Shown: piece after piece, positions 1 through 10,534 of the stretch
How the letters are laid out: the number at the start of each line of letters is the position of its first letter
Numbering within the stretch: the stretch's first letter is position 1
Origin: Hyphomicrobium_A sp963812795
Lineage (GTDB): Bacteria; Pseudomonadota; Alphaproteobacteria; Rhizobiales; Hyphomicrobiaceae
Direction of reading: 5' to 3'
Assembly (NCBI GenBank): GCA_963812795.1
Contig: CAWEWG010000012.1
Location: forward strand, 1-64,000
Length of the DNA: 64,000 nucleotides
Made by a program: the position numbers and the translations under genes
Notes under the pieces: model-generated
Database searches by the model: none
The model's input: only the letters and a program-made list of their open reading frames with translations
Told to the model about the DNA's origin: nothing

Positions 1-92
1 GGCGGAGCGGGTGGTGCGGCCGAGGCCGCTGCGGGCGAGAGGGCGACAGCGATTGCTGCGAAAGCTGCCGCACGCGGGACGATCCTGCGCAT
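1..92 (-). CDS. N-terminus of a secreted protein (partial)
   Basis: Reading leftward from an ATG at 92, the first 30 codons give a basic start (MRRIVPR) followed by an Ala/Val/Leu-rich stretch ending in ASAAPP, a typical signal peptide with an A-x-A cleavage site. A strong ribosome binding site (AGGAGG) lies about 6 bases before the start. The rest of the gene lies outside the window, so the product cannot be named. It is transcribed divergently from the sigma factor gene. Confidence 0.6.
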   Translation of the reverse strand, partial: MRRIVPRAAAFAAIAVALSPAAASAAPPAP

Positions 93-261
93 CTCTCAAC
101 CTCCTGTTCGACGACATCTCCGACGGTAGAGACGCGCCTCGAACAGAGGGGTGACGGCTTCGTGCCATCTTCGTCACGATCGCATGTGGCCGGTTCCGGC
201 GCCAGATGTCCTTTTCGGGCACGTGGTTAGGGGCGGCGCTACTCTGGGAACACCGCTACTC

Positions 262-1303
<1,042 letters not shown>

Positions 1304-1370
1304 GCCGTTCTGCGGCACCTAACACCGCCATCACACGCTCTCGCTAGGGTCCCGGAGTTCCTTATTTACA

Positions 1371-1376
1371 AAGGAG
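1371..1376 (+). promoter_or_regulatory. Ribosome binding site deciding a GTG start
   Basis: AAGGAG lies 7 bases before the GTG at 1384. This places the glycosidase start at that GTG rather than at the in-frame TTG at 1378, which overlaps the spacing region. The same arrangement occurs in the second copy (AAGGAG at 5163, GTG at 5176). Confidence 0.7.
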
Positions 1377-1383
1377 ATTGCCC

Positions 1384-2802
1384 GTGAAACGTCTGACGAA
1401 GCTCTACCTCGTCGCGGCCTTCGCAGCGCTGTTGACTCCAGCGCTCGCGAACGCTGCCCCTCGCATGTACGTCGGCTTCCACGACGATCCGAACTTCCGG
1501 TACGAGACCCGTCGTGCGGAGATGCTCGACCAGGTGCGCAGCACGAACGCGACCATCGTGCGCACCCTCGTTACGTGGCCGAACATCGCCCCGACCCGCC
1601 CGGCAAACGCGGCGGACCCGTTCGACCCTGCCTACAACTTCAATGACCTGGACGAGTTCGTGCGCAACACGCAGGTGCGCGACATGGAGGTCATCATCAC
1701 GCTCTGGGGGACGCCGAAGTGGGCGAACGGCGGCAAGACTCCCAACTACATGCCGACGAAGCTGAGCGACTTCACCGCCTTCGCGCGTGCTGTCGCCTCG
1801 CGCTACTCCGGCCGCTATCCGGGCTACCCCTACGTGCGGTTCTTCTCGATCTGGAACGAGTCGAACCTGCAGCTCTTCCTGGCGCCGCAGTTCGACGCCA
1901 AGGGGAAGTCGATCGCGCCGAGGAACTACGCGAAGCTGGCGGCCGCGGGATATGCGGGTATCAAGGCCGGCAATCGGTCCGCCAAGGTCGCGATCGGCAG
2001 CACCTCGTCAGCGGGCCGTGACAAGCCGCTTGCGGGCAAGTCCGCGACTCACTCGCCGGGACGCTTCGCGCAGCTCGTCGCCGCCGCCAACCCGCGGCTC
2101 AAGTTCGACGCCTGGGCGCAGCACCCGTACCCCGTGCCTGCGAACCAGAAGCCGTTGCAGAAGGTGAAGTGGCCGAACGTGACGCTCTCCGCGTTCCCGC
2201 GCTTCGAGAAGTCGCTCGATACGTGGTTCAAGCGCAAGAACGTCCGCATCTGGATCACGGAGTACGGCCACGAGGTCAAGCAGGACGGCGAGCCGAAGGG
2301 CGTCTCGCGCGTCCAGCAGGCGGCGTACGCCGCACAGGCGCTCGCGGTGGCGAAGAAGGATCCTCGCGTCGACATGTTCGTCTGGTTCGTCTTCCGCGAT
2401 CACGCTACGAGCCTGTGGCAGAGCGGCCTTCGCACCCGCACCGGCGCTGCAAAGCCGTCGCTCGCGCGGTTCACCGCGGCGGCGGCGTCGGTCGATGCCC
2501 GTAACGGCCTCTTCAGGGTCAAGGGTGGGGCCGTGCCGACGCTGACCGTGCCCCTCCGGGCCTACGCCTCCGGCACGAAGCCCGGTGAGAACATCGGCTT
2601 CAACGTGCAGGTGATGGACAAGGGCAGGCTCGTCAAGAGTGCGCAGCCGTCGGCGCCCTTCAAACAGGACGCCACCGCACGGTTCGCACTCGCCGGCTTC
2701 AAGCCTGTGAAGGGGAAGACGTACACCATCAAGGTCGACGCGAACGTCTTCAGCGGCGGCGGCCTCGTGCTCCATCGCACGCTCACGCTCGTCGCGAGCT
2801 AG
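1384..2802 (+). CDS. Secreted clan-A glycoside hydrolase (GH5/GH39-like), copy 1
   Basis: This is a predicted exported TIM-barrel glycosidase. Residues 1-24 form a signal peptide (basic KRLTK, hydrophobic core, cleavage near LANA-AP). The barrel has the two clan-A catalytic glutamates in the expected strands: the acid/base in SIWNESN (about residue 158) and the nucleophile in IWITEYG (about 296). A C-terminal domain from about residue 375 looks beta-rich and may be an accessory fold. The substrate cannot be read from the sequence; a beta-glycan or plant/microbial polysaccharide is a guess. The frame is open throughout, unlike copy 2. It sits between the sigma factor and DUF72 genes on the same strand, each with its own short leader. 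Confidence 0.75.
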   Translation: MKRLTKLYLVAAFAALLTPALANAAPRMYVGFHDDPNFRYETRRAEMLDQVRSTNATIVRTLVTWPNIAPTRPANAADPFDPAYNFNDLDEFVRNTQVRDMEVIITLWGTPKWANGGKTPNYMPTKLSDFTAFARAVASRYSGRYPGYPYVRFFSIWNESNLQLFLAPQFDAKGKSIAPRNYAKLAAAGYAGIKAGNRSAKVAIGSTSSAGRDKPLAGKSATHSPGRFAQLVAAANPRLKFDAWAQHPYPVPANQKPLQKVKWPNVTLSAFPRFEKSLDTWFKRKNVRIWITEYGHEVKQDGEPKGVSRVQQAAYAAQALAVAKKDPRVDMFVWFVFRDHATSLWQSGLRTRTGAAKPSLARFTAAAASVDARNGLFRVKGGAVPTLTVPLRAYASGTKPGENIGFNVQVMDKGRLVKSAQPSAPFKQDATARFALAGFKPVKGKTYTIKVDANVFSGGGLVLHRTLTLVAS

Positions 2803-2818
2803 CACAACGGACACGCGC

Positions 2819-2848
2819 TCATCCCCGCGTCTACGATCGTGGGGATGA
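2819..2848 (+). promoter_or_regulatory. Leaderless promoter and start-codon inverted repeat of the DUF72 gene
   Basis: TACGAT at 2832-2837 looks like a -10 element whose expected transcription start falls on the ATG at 2845, so the mRNA would lack a leader. The region is also an inverted repeat, TCATCCCC (2819-2826) and GGGGATGA (2841-2848), with the start codon in the right arm. The same arrangement is present before the second copy at 6640. No convincing -35 box is seen. Confidence 0.45.
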
Positions 2849-3822
2849 GCGCGACGGTCCGTGTCGGTACCTGCTCCTGGGCGGATGAGACGCTGACGAA
2901 GGTCTGGTATCCAAAGGGCGTTCGCTCGGGCGAGGCACGGATTCGGCATTACGCCGAGCGATTCGACACGGTCGAGGCGAACTCCACCTACTATCGGCTT
3001 CCCGACGCGGAGCTGGTGGGCAACTGGGCCGAGCGGACGCCTGAGGGGTTCACGATGCACGTGAAGGCGTTCGGCTTGATGACGCGCCACCCGGTGAAGC
3101 TCGAGGGTCTGCCGGAGGATCTGCGTGACGTGATGCCCGTCGACGAGAAGGGCCGCGTCGACCGCCCGCCGCGCGAGCTCCGCGCGGAGGTGTTTCGCCG
3201 CTTCGCCCGGGCCCTCGAGCCCCTGCGGGAGCGCGGCAAGCTCGGTGGGATCCTGCTCCAGTTCCCGTCGTACATCGTCTACAAGCCGATCTCGCTCGAG
3301 TACATCGAGTGGGCGGCCGATCAACTGCCCGGCGACGAGCTACTCGTCGAGTTTCGTCATCGAAGCTGGCTAGACGACGAAAATCGCGCTCAAACCCTCT
3401 CATTCCTCGAGTCGCGGGGACTCACATATGTGATCGTCGATGCGCCGAAGACCGACGCAAAGAATCTCGTGCCGACCGTGATCGCGCGCACGAGCAAGAC
3501 CGCGTACGTCCGCTTCCACGGCCGCAATGCAGGCACATGGAACAAGCGCACCCGCAGCGCGGCAGAGCGCTTTGACTACCTCTACTCGGAGCAGGAGCTC
3601 GAGGAGTGGGTGGAACCGCTGAAGGAGCTGGCGCTCGACACCGAGTCGGTGTACGCGATGTTCAACAACAACGGCCGCTCCGAGATGCCGTCGACCGGCC
3701 TCGAGGGGATCGAGCCCGAGGAGATTGCGGGCGACCCGTCGAAGGGCGAGGTGGCCCAGGCTCCTGCGAACGCGTTGATGCTCCGCCGCGCGCTCGAGGC
3801 GGCCGGCGTCCCGGTCACCTGA
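2845..3822 (+). CDS. DUF72 family protein, copy 1
   Basis: This protein belongs to the DUF72 (YecE-like) family of TIM-barrel proteins with no established biochemical role. Family signatures are the N-terminal VGTCSWADETLTKVWYP, the FDTVEANSTYYRLP strand (residues about 43-56), the LLQFPSY strand and the RFHGRN motif near residue 230, followed by a FNNNGR strand. The length of 325 residues is slightly long for the family. The ATG at 2845 is preferred over a GTG two codons earlier because an apparent -10 box sits right before it. Its stop overlaps the start of the small membrane protein gene (TGATG), suggesting translational coupling. The second copy is nearly identical at protein level. Confidence 0.8.
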   Translation: MSATVRVGTCSWADETLTKVWYPKGVRSGEARIRHYAERFDTVEANSTYYRLPDAELVGNWAERTPEGFTMHVKAFGLMTRHPVKLEGLPEDLRDVMPVDEKGRVDRPPRELRAEVFRRFARALEPLRERGKLGGILLQFPSYIVYKPISLEYIEWAADQLPGDELLVEFRHRSWLDDENRAQTLSFLESRGLTYVIVDAPKTDAKNLVPTVIARTSKTAYVRFHGRNAGTWNKRTRSAAERFDYLYSEQELEEWVEPLKELALDTESVYAMFNNNGRSEMPSTGLEGIEPEEIAGDPSKGEVAQAPANALMLRRALEAAGVPVT

Positions 3823-3923
3823 TGCGCCGGCTGCTCCGCGCCGTCAAGCTCCTCGCCCGCGACGGCCGGATCCCGAAGCCGCTCCGCGGCCTCGCTGTCG
3901 TTCGACGACATCTCCGACGGTAG
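3822..3923 (+). pseudogene. Truncated small membrane protein gene at the duplication junction
   Basis: The first 25 codons match the intact gene at 7617. At about 3,896 the reading frame runs into the first bases of the second repeat copy and stops after eight unrelated codons. It loses the LPIPGPLDE loop and the membrane segment. This is the mechanical scar of the tandem duplication or misjoin, not a gene in its own right. Confidence 0.7.
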
Positions 3924-4055
3924 AGACGCGCCGCGAACAGAGGGGTGACGGCTTCGTGCCATCTTCGTCACGTTCGCACGTGGCCGGTTCCGGCGCCAGC
4001 TGTCCGTTTCGGGCACGTGGTTACGGGCGGCGCTACTCTGGGAACACCGCTGCTC

Positions 4056-5095
<1,040 letters not shown>

Positions 5096-5175
5096 GCCGT
5101 TCTGCGGCACCTAACACCGCCATCACACGCTCTCGCTAGGGTCCCGAGGTTCCTTATTTACAAAGGAGATTGCCC

Positions 5176-6596
5176 GTGAAACGTCTGACGAAGCTCTACC
5201 TCGTCGCGGCCTTCGTCGCGTTGCTGACTCCATCGCTCGCGAACGCCGGCCCTCGCATGTACGTCGGCTTCCACGACGATCCGAACTTCCGTTACGAGAC
5301 CCGACGCGCAGAGATGCTCAACCAGGTGCGCAGCACGCACGCGACCATCGTGCGCACGCTCGTCACCTGGCCGACGATCGCCCCGACTCGCCCGGCCAAC
5401 GCGGCGGACCCGTTCGACCCCGCCTACAAGTTCAACGACCTGGACGAGCTCGTGCGCAACACACAGGCGCGCGACATGGAGGTCATCATCACGCTCTGGG
5501 GGACGCCGAAGTGGGCGAACGGCGGCAAGACTCCGAACTTCATGCCGACGGAGGCTGAGCTGACTTCACCGCCTTCGCGCGGGCTGTCGCCTCGCGCTAC
5601 TCGGGCCGCTATCCGGGGTACCCGTTCGTCCGGTTCTACTCGATCTGGAACGAGTCCAACCTGCAGCTCTTCCTGGCGCCGCAGTTCGACGCCAAGGGGA
5701 AGTCGATCGCACCGCGGAACTACGCGAAGCTGGCGGCCGCGGGATACGCGGGCGTGAAGGCCGGCAATCGGTCCGCAAAGGTCGCGGTCGGCAGCACCTC
5801 GTCGGCGGGCCGTGACAAGCCGCTTGCGGGCAAGTCCGCGACGCACTCGCCGGGCCGCTTCGCGCAGCTCGTCGCCGCCGCCAACCCGCGGCTCAAGTTC
5901 GATGCCTGGGCGCAGCACCCGTACCCGGTGCCGGCGAACCAGAAGCCGTTGCAGAAGGTGAAGTGGCCGAACGTGACGCTCTCTGCGTTCCCGCGCTTCG
6001 AGAAGTCCCTCGACACGTGGTTCAAGCGCAAGAACGTCCGCATCTGGATCACGGAGTACGGCCACGAGGTCAAGTCGGACGGCGAGCCGAAGGGCGTCTC
6101 GCGCGCCCAGCAGGCGGCGTACGCCGCACAGGCGCTCGCCGTGGCGAAGAAGGACCCGCGGGTCGACATGTTCATCTGGTTCGTCTTCCGCGACCATGCC
6201 ACGAGCCTGTGGCAGAGCGGCCTTCGTACCCGCAGCGGCGCCGCGAAGCCTTCGCTGGCGCGGTTCACCTCAGCGGCGGCGTCGGTCGATGCCCGCAACG
6301 GCCTCTTCAGGGTCAAGGGTGGGACGGTGCCGACCGTGACGGTGCCCCTCCGGGCCTACGCCTCCGGCACGAAGCCCGGCGAGAACGTCGGCTTCAACGT
6401 ACGGGTCATGGACAAGGGCAAGCTCGTCAGGAGCGCGCAGCCATCGGCGCCCTTCAAGCTGGACGCCACTGCACGGTTCGCGCTGGCCGGCTTCAGGCCC
6501 GTGAAGGGCAAGACGTACACCGTTCAGGTCGACGCGAACGTCTTCAGCGGCGGCGGCGTCGTGCTCCACCGCACGCTCACGCTCGTCGCGAGCTAG
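5176..6596 (+). CDS. Secreted clan-A glycoside hydrolase, copy 2 (frameshifted)
   Basis: This is the same predicted secreted glycosidase as at 1384, with the signal peptide, the acid/base strand WNESN and the nucleophile strand WITEYG. Two extra bases near 5,553-5,565 (ACGGAGGCTGAGCTGAC where copy 1 has ACGAAGCTGAGCGAC) throw the middle of the barrel, including WNESN, out of frame until about 5,750. From there the original frame resumes as VKAGNRSAK. Copy 1 is open across the same place, so this is probably an error or strain-specific decay. It has the same AAGGAG ribosome binding site. Confidence 0.7.
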
Positions 6597-6639
6597 CTCC
6601 AACGGACATGCGCTCATCCCCGCGTCTACGATCGTGGGG

Positions 6640-7617
6640 ATGAGCGCCACGGTCCGCGTCGGTACCTGTTCCTGGGCGGACGAGACGCTGACGAAGGTCT
6701 GGTATCCAAAGGGCGTCCGGTCCGGCGAAGCGCGGATTCGACACTACGCCGAGCGATTCGACACCGTCGAGGCGAACTCGACCTACTACCGGCTTCCCGA
6801 TGCCGAGCTGGTGGGCAACTGGGCCGAGCGGACGCCCGAGGGGTTCACGATGCACGTGAAGGCGTTCGGATTGATGACGCGGCACCCGGTGAAACTCGAG
6901 GGTCTGCCGGAGGACCTGCGTGATGTGATGCCTGTCGACGAGAAGGGCCGCGTCGACCGCCCGCCCCGTGAGCTCCGCGCCGAGGTGTTTCGCCGCTTCG
7001 CCCGGGCGCTCGAGCCGCTGCGGGAGCGCGGCAAGCTCGGCGGAATCCTGCTCCAGTTTCCCTCGTACATCGTCTACAAGCCGATCTCGCTCGAGTACAT
7101 CGAGTGGGCGGCGGATCAGCTGCCCGGCGACGAGCTGCTCGTCGAGTTTCGTCACCGGAGCTGGCTGGACGACGAGAATCGCGCCCAGACGCTCTCGTTC
7201 CTCGAGTCGCGTGGGCTCACGTACGTGATCGTCGACGCCCCGAAGACCGAGGCCAAGAACCTCGTTCCCACGGTGGTCGCGCGAACGAGCAAGACGGCGT
7301 ACGTCCGCTTCCACGGCCGCAACGCAGGCACCTGGAACAAGCGCACCGGCAGCGCGGCAGAGCGCTTCGACTACCTCTACTCGGAGCAGGAGCTCGGGGA
7401 GTGGGTGGAGCCGCTGAAGGAGCTCGCGCTCGACACCGAGTCGGTGTACGCGATGTTCAACAACAACGGCCGCTCCGAGATGCCTTCGACCGGCCTCGAG
7501 GGGATCGAGCCCGAGGAGATTGCGGGCGACCCGGCGAAGGGCGAGGTGGCCCAGGCGCCCGCGAACGCGCTGATGCTCCGGCGCGCGCTCCAGGCGGCCG
7601 GCGTCCCCGTCTCCTGA
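6640..7617 (+). CDS. DUF72 family protein, copy 2
   Basis: This 325-residue DUF72 protein is almost identical to the copy at 2845; differences such as DAKN against EAKN are conservative. The function of the family is unknown. Motifs VGTCSWADE, EANSTYYRLP, LLQFPSY, RFHGRN and FNNNGR are conserved. It starts directly after an apparent -10 box, as in copy 1. Its TGA overlaps the ATG of the next gene by one base, so the two are probably translated as a pair. Confidence 0.8.
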   Translation: MSATVRVGTCSWADETLTKVWYPKGVRSGEARIRHYAERFDTVEANSTYYRLPDAELVGNWAERTPEGFTMHVKAFGLMTRHPVKLEGLPEDLRDVMPVDEKGRVDRPPRELRAEVFRRFARALEPLRERGKLGGILLQFPSYIVYKPISLEYIEWAADQLPGDELLVEFRHRSWLDDENRAQTLSFLESRGLTYVIVDAPKTEAKNLVPTVVARTSKTAYVRFHGRNAGTWNKRTGSAAERFDYLYSEQELGEWVEPLKELALDTESVYAMFNNNGRSEMPSTGLEGIEPEEIAGDPAKGEVAQAPANALMLRRALQAAGVPVS

Positions 7618-7814
7618 TGCGCCGGCTGCTCCGCGCTGTCAAGCTCCTCGCTCGCGACGGCCGGATCCCGAAGCCGCTGCGCGGGCTCGCCGCCTTCGGG
7701 CTGCTGCCGATCCCCGGCCCGCTCGACGAGGCGGCGCTCCTGCTCGTCGGCACCGTCCTCTGGCTCTTCTACCGCCGCACGCTGCGCGACGCGTGGGCCG
7801 CCAGCGGCGCCTGA
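7617..7814 (+). CDS. Small membrane protein, DUF1232-like
   Basis: This 65-residue protein has a basic N-terminal helix (MRRLLRAVKLLARDGR), a loop with LPIPGPLDEAA and one membrane segment (LLLVGTVLWLFY), ending in a basic-aromatic tail. The pattern of an amphipathic helix, an IPGP-D loop and a hydrophobic helix resembles DUF1232 proteins, but the match is by eye only. It overlaps the DUF72 stop (TGATG). The copy at 3822 is truncated. It has no known function. Confidence 0.55.
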   Translation: MRRLLRAVKLLARDGRIPKPLRGLAAFGLLPIPGPLDEAALLLVGTVLWLFYRRTLRDAWAASGA

Positions 7815-7826
7815 GCAGACGTCCGC

Positions 7827-7909
7827 TCGGGACGTGCCGGGTCCTGGCCCCGACACGTCCGCGCGGGACATGTCCGGGGTCAGACCCCGTCGTGTCCGCA
7901 GCGGACACG
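7827..7909. repeat. 83-bp intergenic palindromic repeat, unit 1
   Basis: This unit matches 7981-8063 at 79 of 83 positions. It contains nested inverted repeats: GGACGTG/CACGTCC, GGGGTC-A-GACCCC and TGTCCGC-A-GCGGACA. Such multi-hairpin, direct-repeated units between genes resemble REP/BIME-type elements. It lies between the small membrane protein and the convergent oxidoreductase gene and may also act as a bidirectional terminator. Confidence 0.7.
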
Positions 7910-7980
7910 CTGTGAAGGGGCGCCGACGGCGGCAAACCCGCTTCTTGTTCAGGCTTTGCGCGACAGCAGCAGGCGCCGGT

Positions 7981-8063
7981 TCGGGACGTGACGGGTCCTG
8001 GCCCCGACACGTCTGCGCGGGACATGTCAGGGGTCAGACCCCGTCGTGTCCGCAACGGACACG
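7981..8063. repeat. 83-bp intergenic palindromic repeat, unit 2
   Basis: This is the second unit of the pair, differing from unit 1 at four positions. One change turns the terminal palindrome into TGTCCGCAACGGACA, leaving an imperfect stem, while GGGGTC-A-GACCCC is unchanged. The units are separated by 71 bases in which no gene is seen. Confidence 0.7.
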
Positions 8064-8069
8064 GCTGGT

Positions 8070-9069
8070 CTAGACGATCTTGACGAGCGCCTTGCCGCGG
8101 TTCTCGCCGCGGAGCAGGCCCATGAACGCGGCCGGCGCGTTCTCGAGGCCCTCGGTCACGTCCTCGCGATAGCGCAGCTTCCCTTCCGCGAGCAAGGTGC
8201 CGAGGCGACGTAGGCCCTCGGGGAAGCGATGGGCGTAGTCGTAGATGAGAAAGCCCTCGAGCCGGGCGCGGAAGACGACCAGGAAGCCGAGGTTCCGTGG
8301 TGCGAGCTCGGGCTCGGCGAGGTTGTACTGCGAGATCTGCCCGCAGACCGGGATGCGCGCGCCGAGCGCGAGCCGCCGGAAGATCGTCTCCGAGACCGCG
8401 CCGCCGACGTTGTCGAAGTACACGTCGACCCCGTTCGGGCAGGCCTCCTTGAGCGCGGCGTTGATGTCGTCCCGCTTGTAGTCGATCCCCACGTCGTAGC
8501 CGTACAGCTCCGTCAGGTCGGAGACCTTCTCCGGCGAGCCGGCGAGGCCGACGACGGGGCCGCAGCCCGCGATCTTCGCCAGCTGTCCGACGATCTGGCC
8601 GACGGCGCCGGAGGCGGCCGAGACGACGACGGCGTCGCCCGGCTTCGGCTTGCCGACGTCGAAGAGGCCGAAGTAGGCGGTGAGCCCGGTCGCACCGAGC
8701 ACGTGCAGCGCGGTCTGCGGCGGAGCGAGGCTCGGGTCGAGCTTGCGGAGGGCGCCGCCGCGGGCGACGGCGTAGTCCTGCCAGCCGAGCTGTCCGACGA
8801 CGAGATCGCCCGGCGCGAAGCGCGGGTCGCCGCTCTCCACCACCTCACCGACCGCCTGCCCCGTCATCGGCTCGCCGACCTGCGGTCGGCTTCGCGTACG
8901 ACCGCGCCTCGCTCATCCGCCCGCGCATGTACGGATCGAGCGAGAGCCACTGCGAGCGGACGAGCACCTCGCCCGGGCCGGGCTTGGGAATCTCCGACTC
9001 GACGAGCGCAAAGTCGGACTCCTGCGGGAATCCCTCGGGCCGGGCGGCAAGCGTGATCTGCCGGTTCAC
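8070..9069 (-). CDS. NADPH-dependent MDR oxidoreductase, CurA/prostaglandin-reductase type (frameshifted)
   Basis: This is a zinc-independent medium-chain reductase that probably reduces activated double bonds or quinones with NADPH. The N-terminus (VNRQITLAARPEGFP, then LSLDPYMRGRMSE) and the Rossmann motif AASGAVGQIVGQLAK are typical of the CurA/PTGR family, as is DVYFDNVGG. There are no zinc-ligand cysteines. The GTG at 9069 is chosen from the conserved start. A one-base error near 8,880 separates the first 62 residues from the rest; restoring the frame gives QVGEPMTGQAVGEVV. It converges with the preceding plus-strand genes across the repeat pair. Confidence 0.75.
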
Positions 9070-9082
9070 GCCGCCCACCCTC

Positions 9083-9496
9083 TCACAGCACGGGGTTGAG
9101 CTCGGGGCGATCCGGCGGCGCGATCGAGGCCGCCGCCGCAACACGCGACGACGCGGTCTGGGAGACCGGCCGCCGTCGCGAGCGCGTGCGGGCCGCCACC
9201 CGAGAGCCCCCAGGTGGCGAACCGCTCGAGCTCGAGCGCGTCTGCGATCGCCTGGACGTCCCGCACGACATCGGCAACGGCGCGCTCTGGGTTCGCGCGT
9301 CGAGTCGCCGTAGCCCGGCGCGGTCGTACGAGAGCAGGCGGACTCCTTGCTCCCGCGCGAGCTCGACGTGCGGGTCGAACGGCACGCCGGAGGAGGGCGT
9401 TCCGTGGTGGAAGAGGATGGGACGGCCGTCCGGGTCGCCGGCGTCGTACACCGTCAGCGAGCGGCCGTCCGCCGTCCCGATCGTCAGCTCCTCCAC
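9083..9496 (-). pseudogene. Truncated alpha/beta hydrolase
   Basis: The N-terminus reads VYDAGDPDGRPILFHHGTPS (an oxyanion HG motif). After a frameshift near 9,290 it continues as FATWGLSGGGPHALATA, which contains the nucleophile elbow G-x-S-x-G. After another shift it ends at ELNPVL with a stop at 9083. Only about 137 of the roughly 270 residues expected are present; the catalytic acid and histidine are missing. The end falls 13 bases from the start of the oxidoreductase gene, so either the gene decayed or a stretch was lost in assembly. Confidence 0.6.
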
Positions 9497-9519
9497 CCGC
9501 CGAGCCTACAAGGCGCCGA

Positions 9520-10179
9520 TCAGCGAGGCTGCGGCACGATCCGGATGTAGGGCTTCGGCTCCTTCCAGCCCTCCGGATAGGTCTCCTTCGCCTCGTCGTT
9601 GGAGACGGAGCCGGCGATGATCACGTCGTCGCCCTGCTGCCAGTTCACCGGCGTCGCAACCTTGTGCTTGGCGGTCATCTGCAGCGAGTCGATCACGCGC
9701 AGCACCTCGTCGAAGTTGCGGCCCGTCGTCATCGGGTAGGCGAGGAGGAGCTTGATCTTCTTGTCCGGGCCGACGACGAACACGTTGCGCACCGTCTGGT
9801 TGTCGGCCGGCGTGCGCTGCGTCGGGTCGCCCGAGATGTCGGCCGGGAGCATGCCGTAGAGCTTCGAGACGTTGAAGTCGGCGTCGCCGATCATCGGATA
9901 GTTCGGGGCGTGGCCCTTGCGTCTCCTCGATGTCGGCGGCCCACTTCTCGTGGTTCTCGACCGGATCGACGGAGAGGCCGAGGACCTTGACGTTCCTGCG
10001 GTCGAACTCGGGCTTGATCTTGGCCAGGTAGCCGAGCTCGGTCGTGCACACGGGGTGAAGTCCCGCGGGTGCGAGAACAGCACGGCCCAGGAGTCGCCGA
10101 CCCAGTCGTGGAAGTTGATCGGGCCCTCGGTCGTCTCGGCCTCGAAGTCGGGTGCAGTCTCACCGATCTGCAACGTCAT
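9520..10179 (-). CDS. Peroxiredoxin, 1-Cys (Prx6) type (two frameshifts)
   Basis: This thiol peroxidase removes hydrogen peroxide and organic peroxides. The start MTLQIGETAPDFEAETTEG has a strong AGGAGG site before it. The catalytic loop is split by a frameshift near 10,050: DFTP in one frame and CTTELGYLAKIKPEF in the next, together giving the Prx6 peroxidatic Cys motif. A second shift near 9,918 separates DIEETQG from NYPMIGDADFNVSKLYGM. The C-terminal arm with YPEGWKEPKPYIR is typical of Prx6 rather than AhpC. The length of about 219 residues is normal once repaired. Confidence 0.8.
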   Translation of the reverse strand: MTLQIGETAPDFEAETTEGPINFHDWVGDSWAVLFSHPRDFTPCARPSSATWPRSSPSSTAGTSRSSASPSIRSRTTRSGPPTSRRRKGHAPNYPMIGDADFNVSKLYGMLPADISGDPTQRTPADNQTVRNVFVVGPDKKIKLLLAYPMTTGRNFDEVLRVIDSLQMTAKHKVATPVNWQQGDDVIIAGSVSNDEAKETYPEGWKEPKPYIRIVPQPR

Positions 10180-10397
10180 CTTCTTCCTCCTCGTACGCTT
10201 GCCAACAGGACGCAGCGGCGCGTCTGCTTCTTCCGCAGCGCCGCTTGCCAGTTCACAACGCAAACCCTCTCACAGAAATGCCCGCAGCAACCGACAACGC
10301 CGCCCGACAGAAGCGCCGAGGCCGGAAAACCTCGCCGCACAGCCACTTCCACAGAGTCGCCGGAGCCGCAAAGCGGCTCCCTTCAGGGGTCTTGCGC
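10180..10397. other. Non-coding stretch between the peroxiredoxin gene and tRNA-Ala
   Basis: No credible gene is seen here. The stretch should contain the peroxiredoxin promoter on the minus strand; a weak inverted repeat GCGGCGC/GCGCCGC lies near 10,213-10,244. Nothing else stands out. Confidence 0.4.
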
Positions 10398-10427
10398 GTC
10401 GTAAATCTGCTTCCGCAGATTTACGAC
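10398..10427 (-). terminator. Perfect 13-bp hairpin downstream of tRNA-Ala
   Basis: GTCGTAAATCTGC at 10398-10410 pairs perfectly with GCAGATTTACGAC at 10415-10427 around the loop TTCC. It begins 13 bases after the tRNA 3' end on the minus strand. No T-run follows, so it may act as a processing or stability hairpin, or as a U-tract-less terminator. Confidence 0.55.
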
Positions 10428-10440
10428 CTGCGCCAAACAA

Positions 10441-10513
10441 TGGAGCCAGCCGGGCTCGAACCGGCGACCTTCTGGCTGCCAGCCAGACGCTCTCCCAGCT
10501 GAGCTATGGCCCC
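10441..10513 (-). tRNA. tRNA-Ala (anticodon GGC)
   Basis: The 73-base cloverleaf has acceptor strands GGGGCCA and TGGCTCC with a G3-U70 pair, the identity element for alanyl-tRNA synthetase. The anticodon stem is TCTGG/CCAGA with loop CTGGCAG, giving anticodon GGC. The T arm contains GGTTCGAGCCC. The discriminator base is A, and CCA is not encoded, as is common in actinobacteria. Confidence 0.95.
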
Positions 10514-10534
10514 TGGGTGATCCGGAGATTGTAG

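Noticed and set aside
2008..3324. 438-codon minus-strand open frame across the glycosidase and DUF72 genes
   Set aside because: It is an antisense shadow in high-GC DNA; both plus-strand genes are clearly real.
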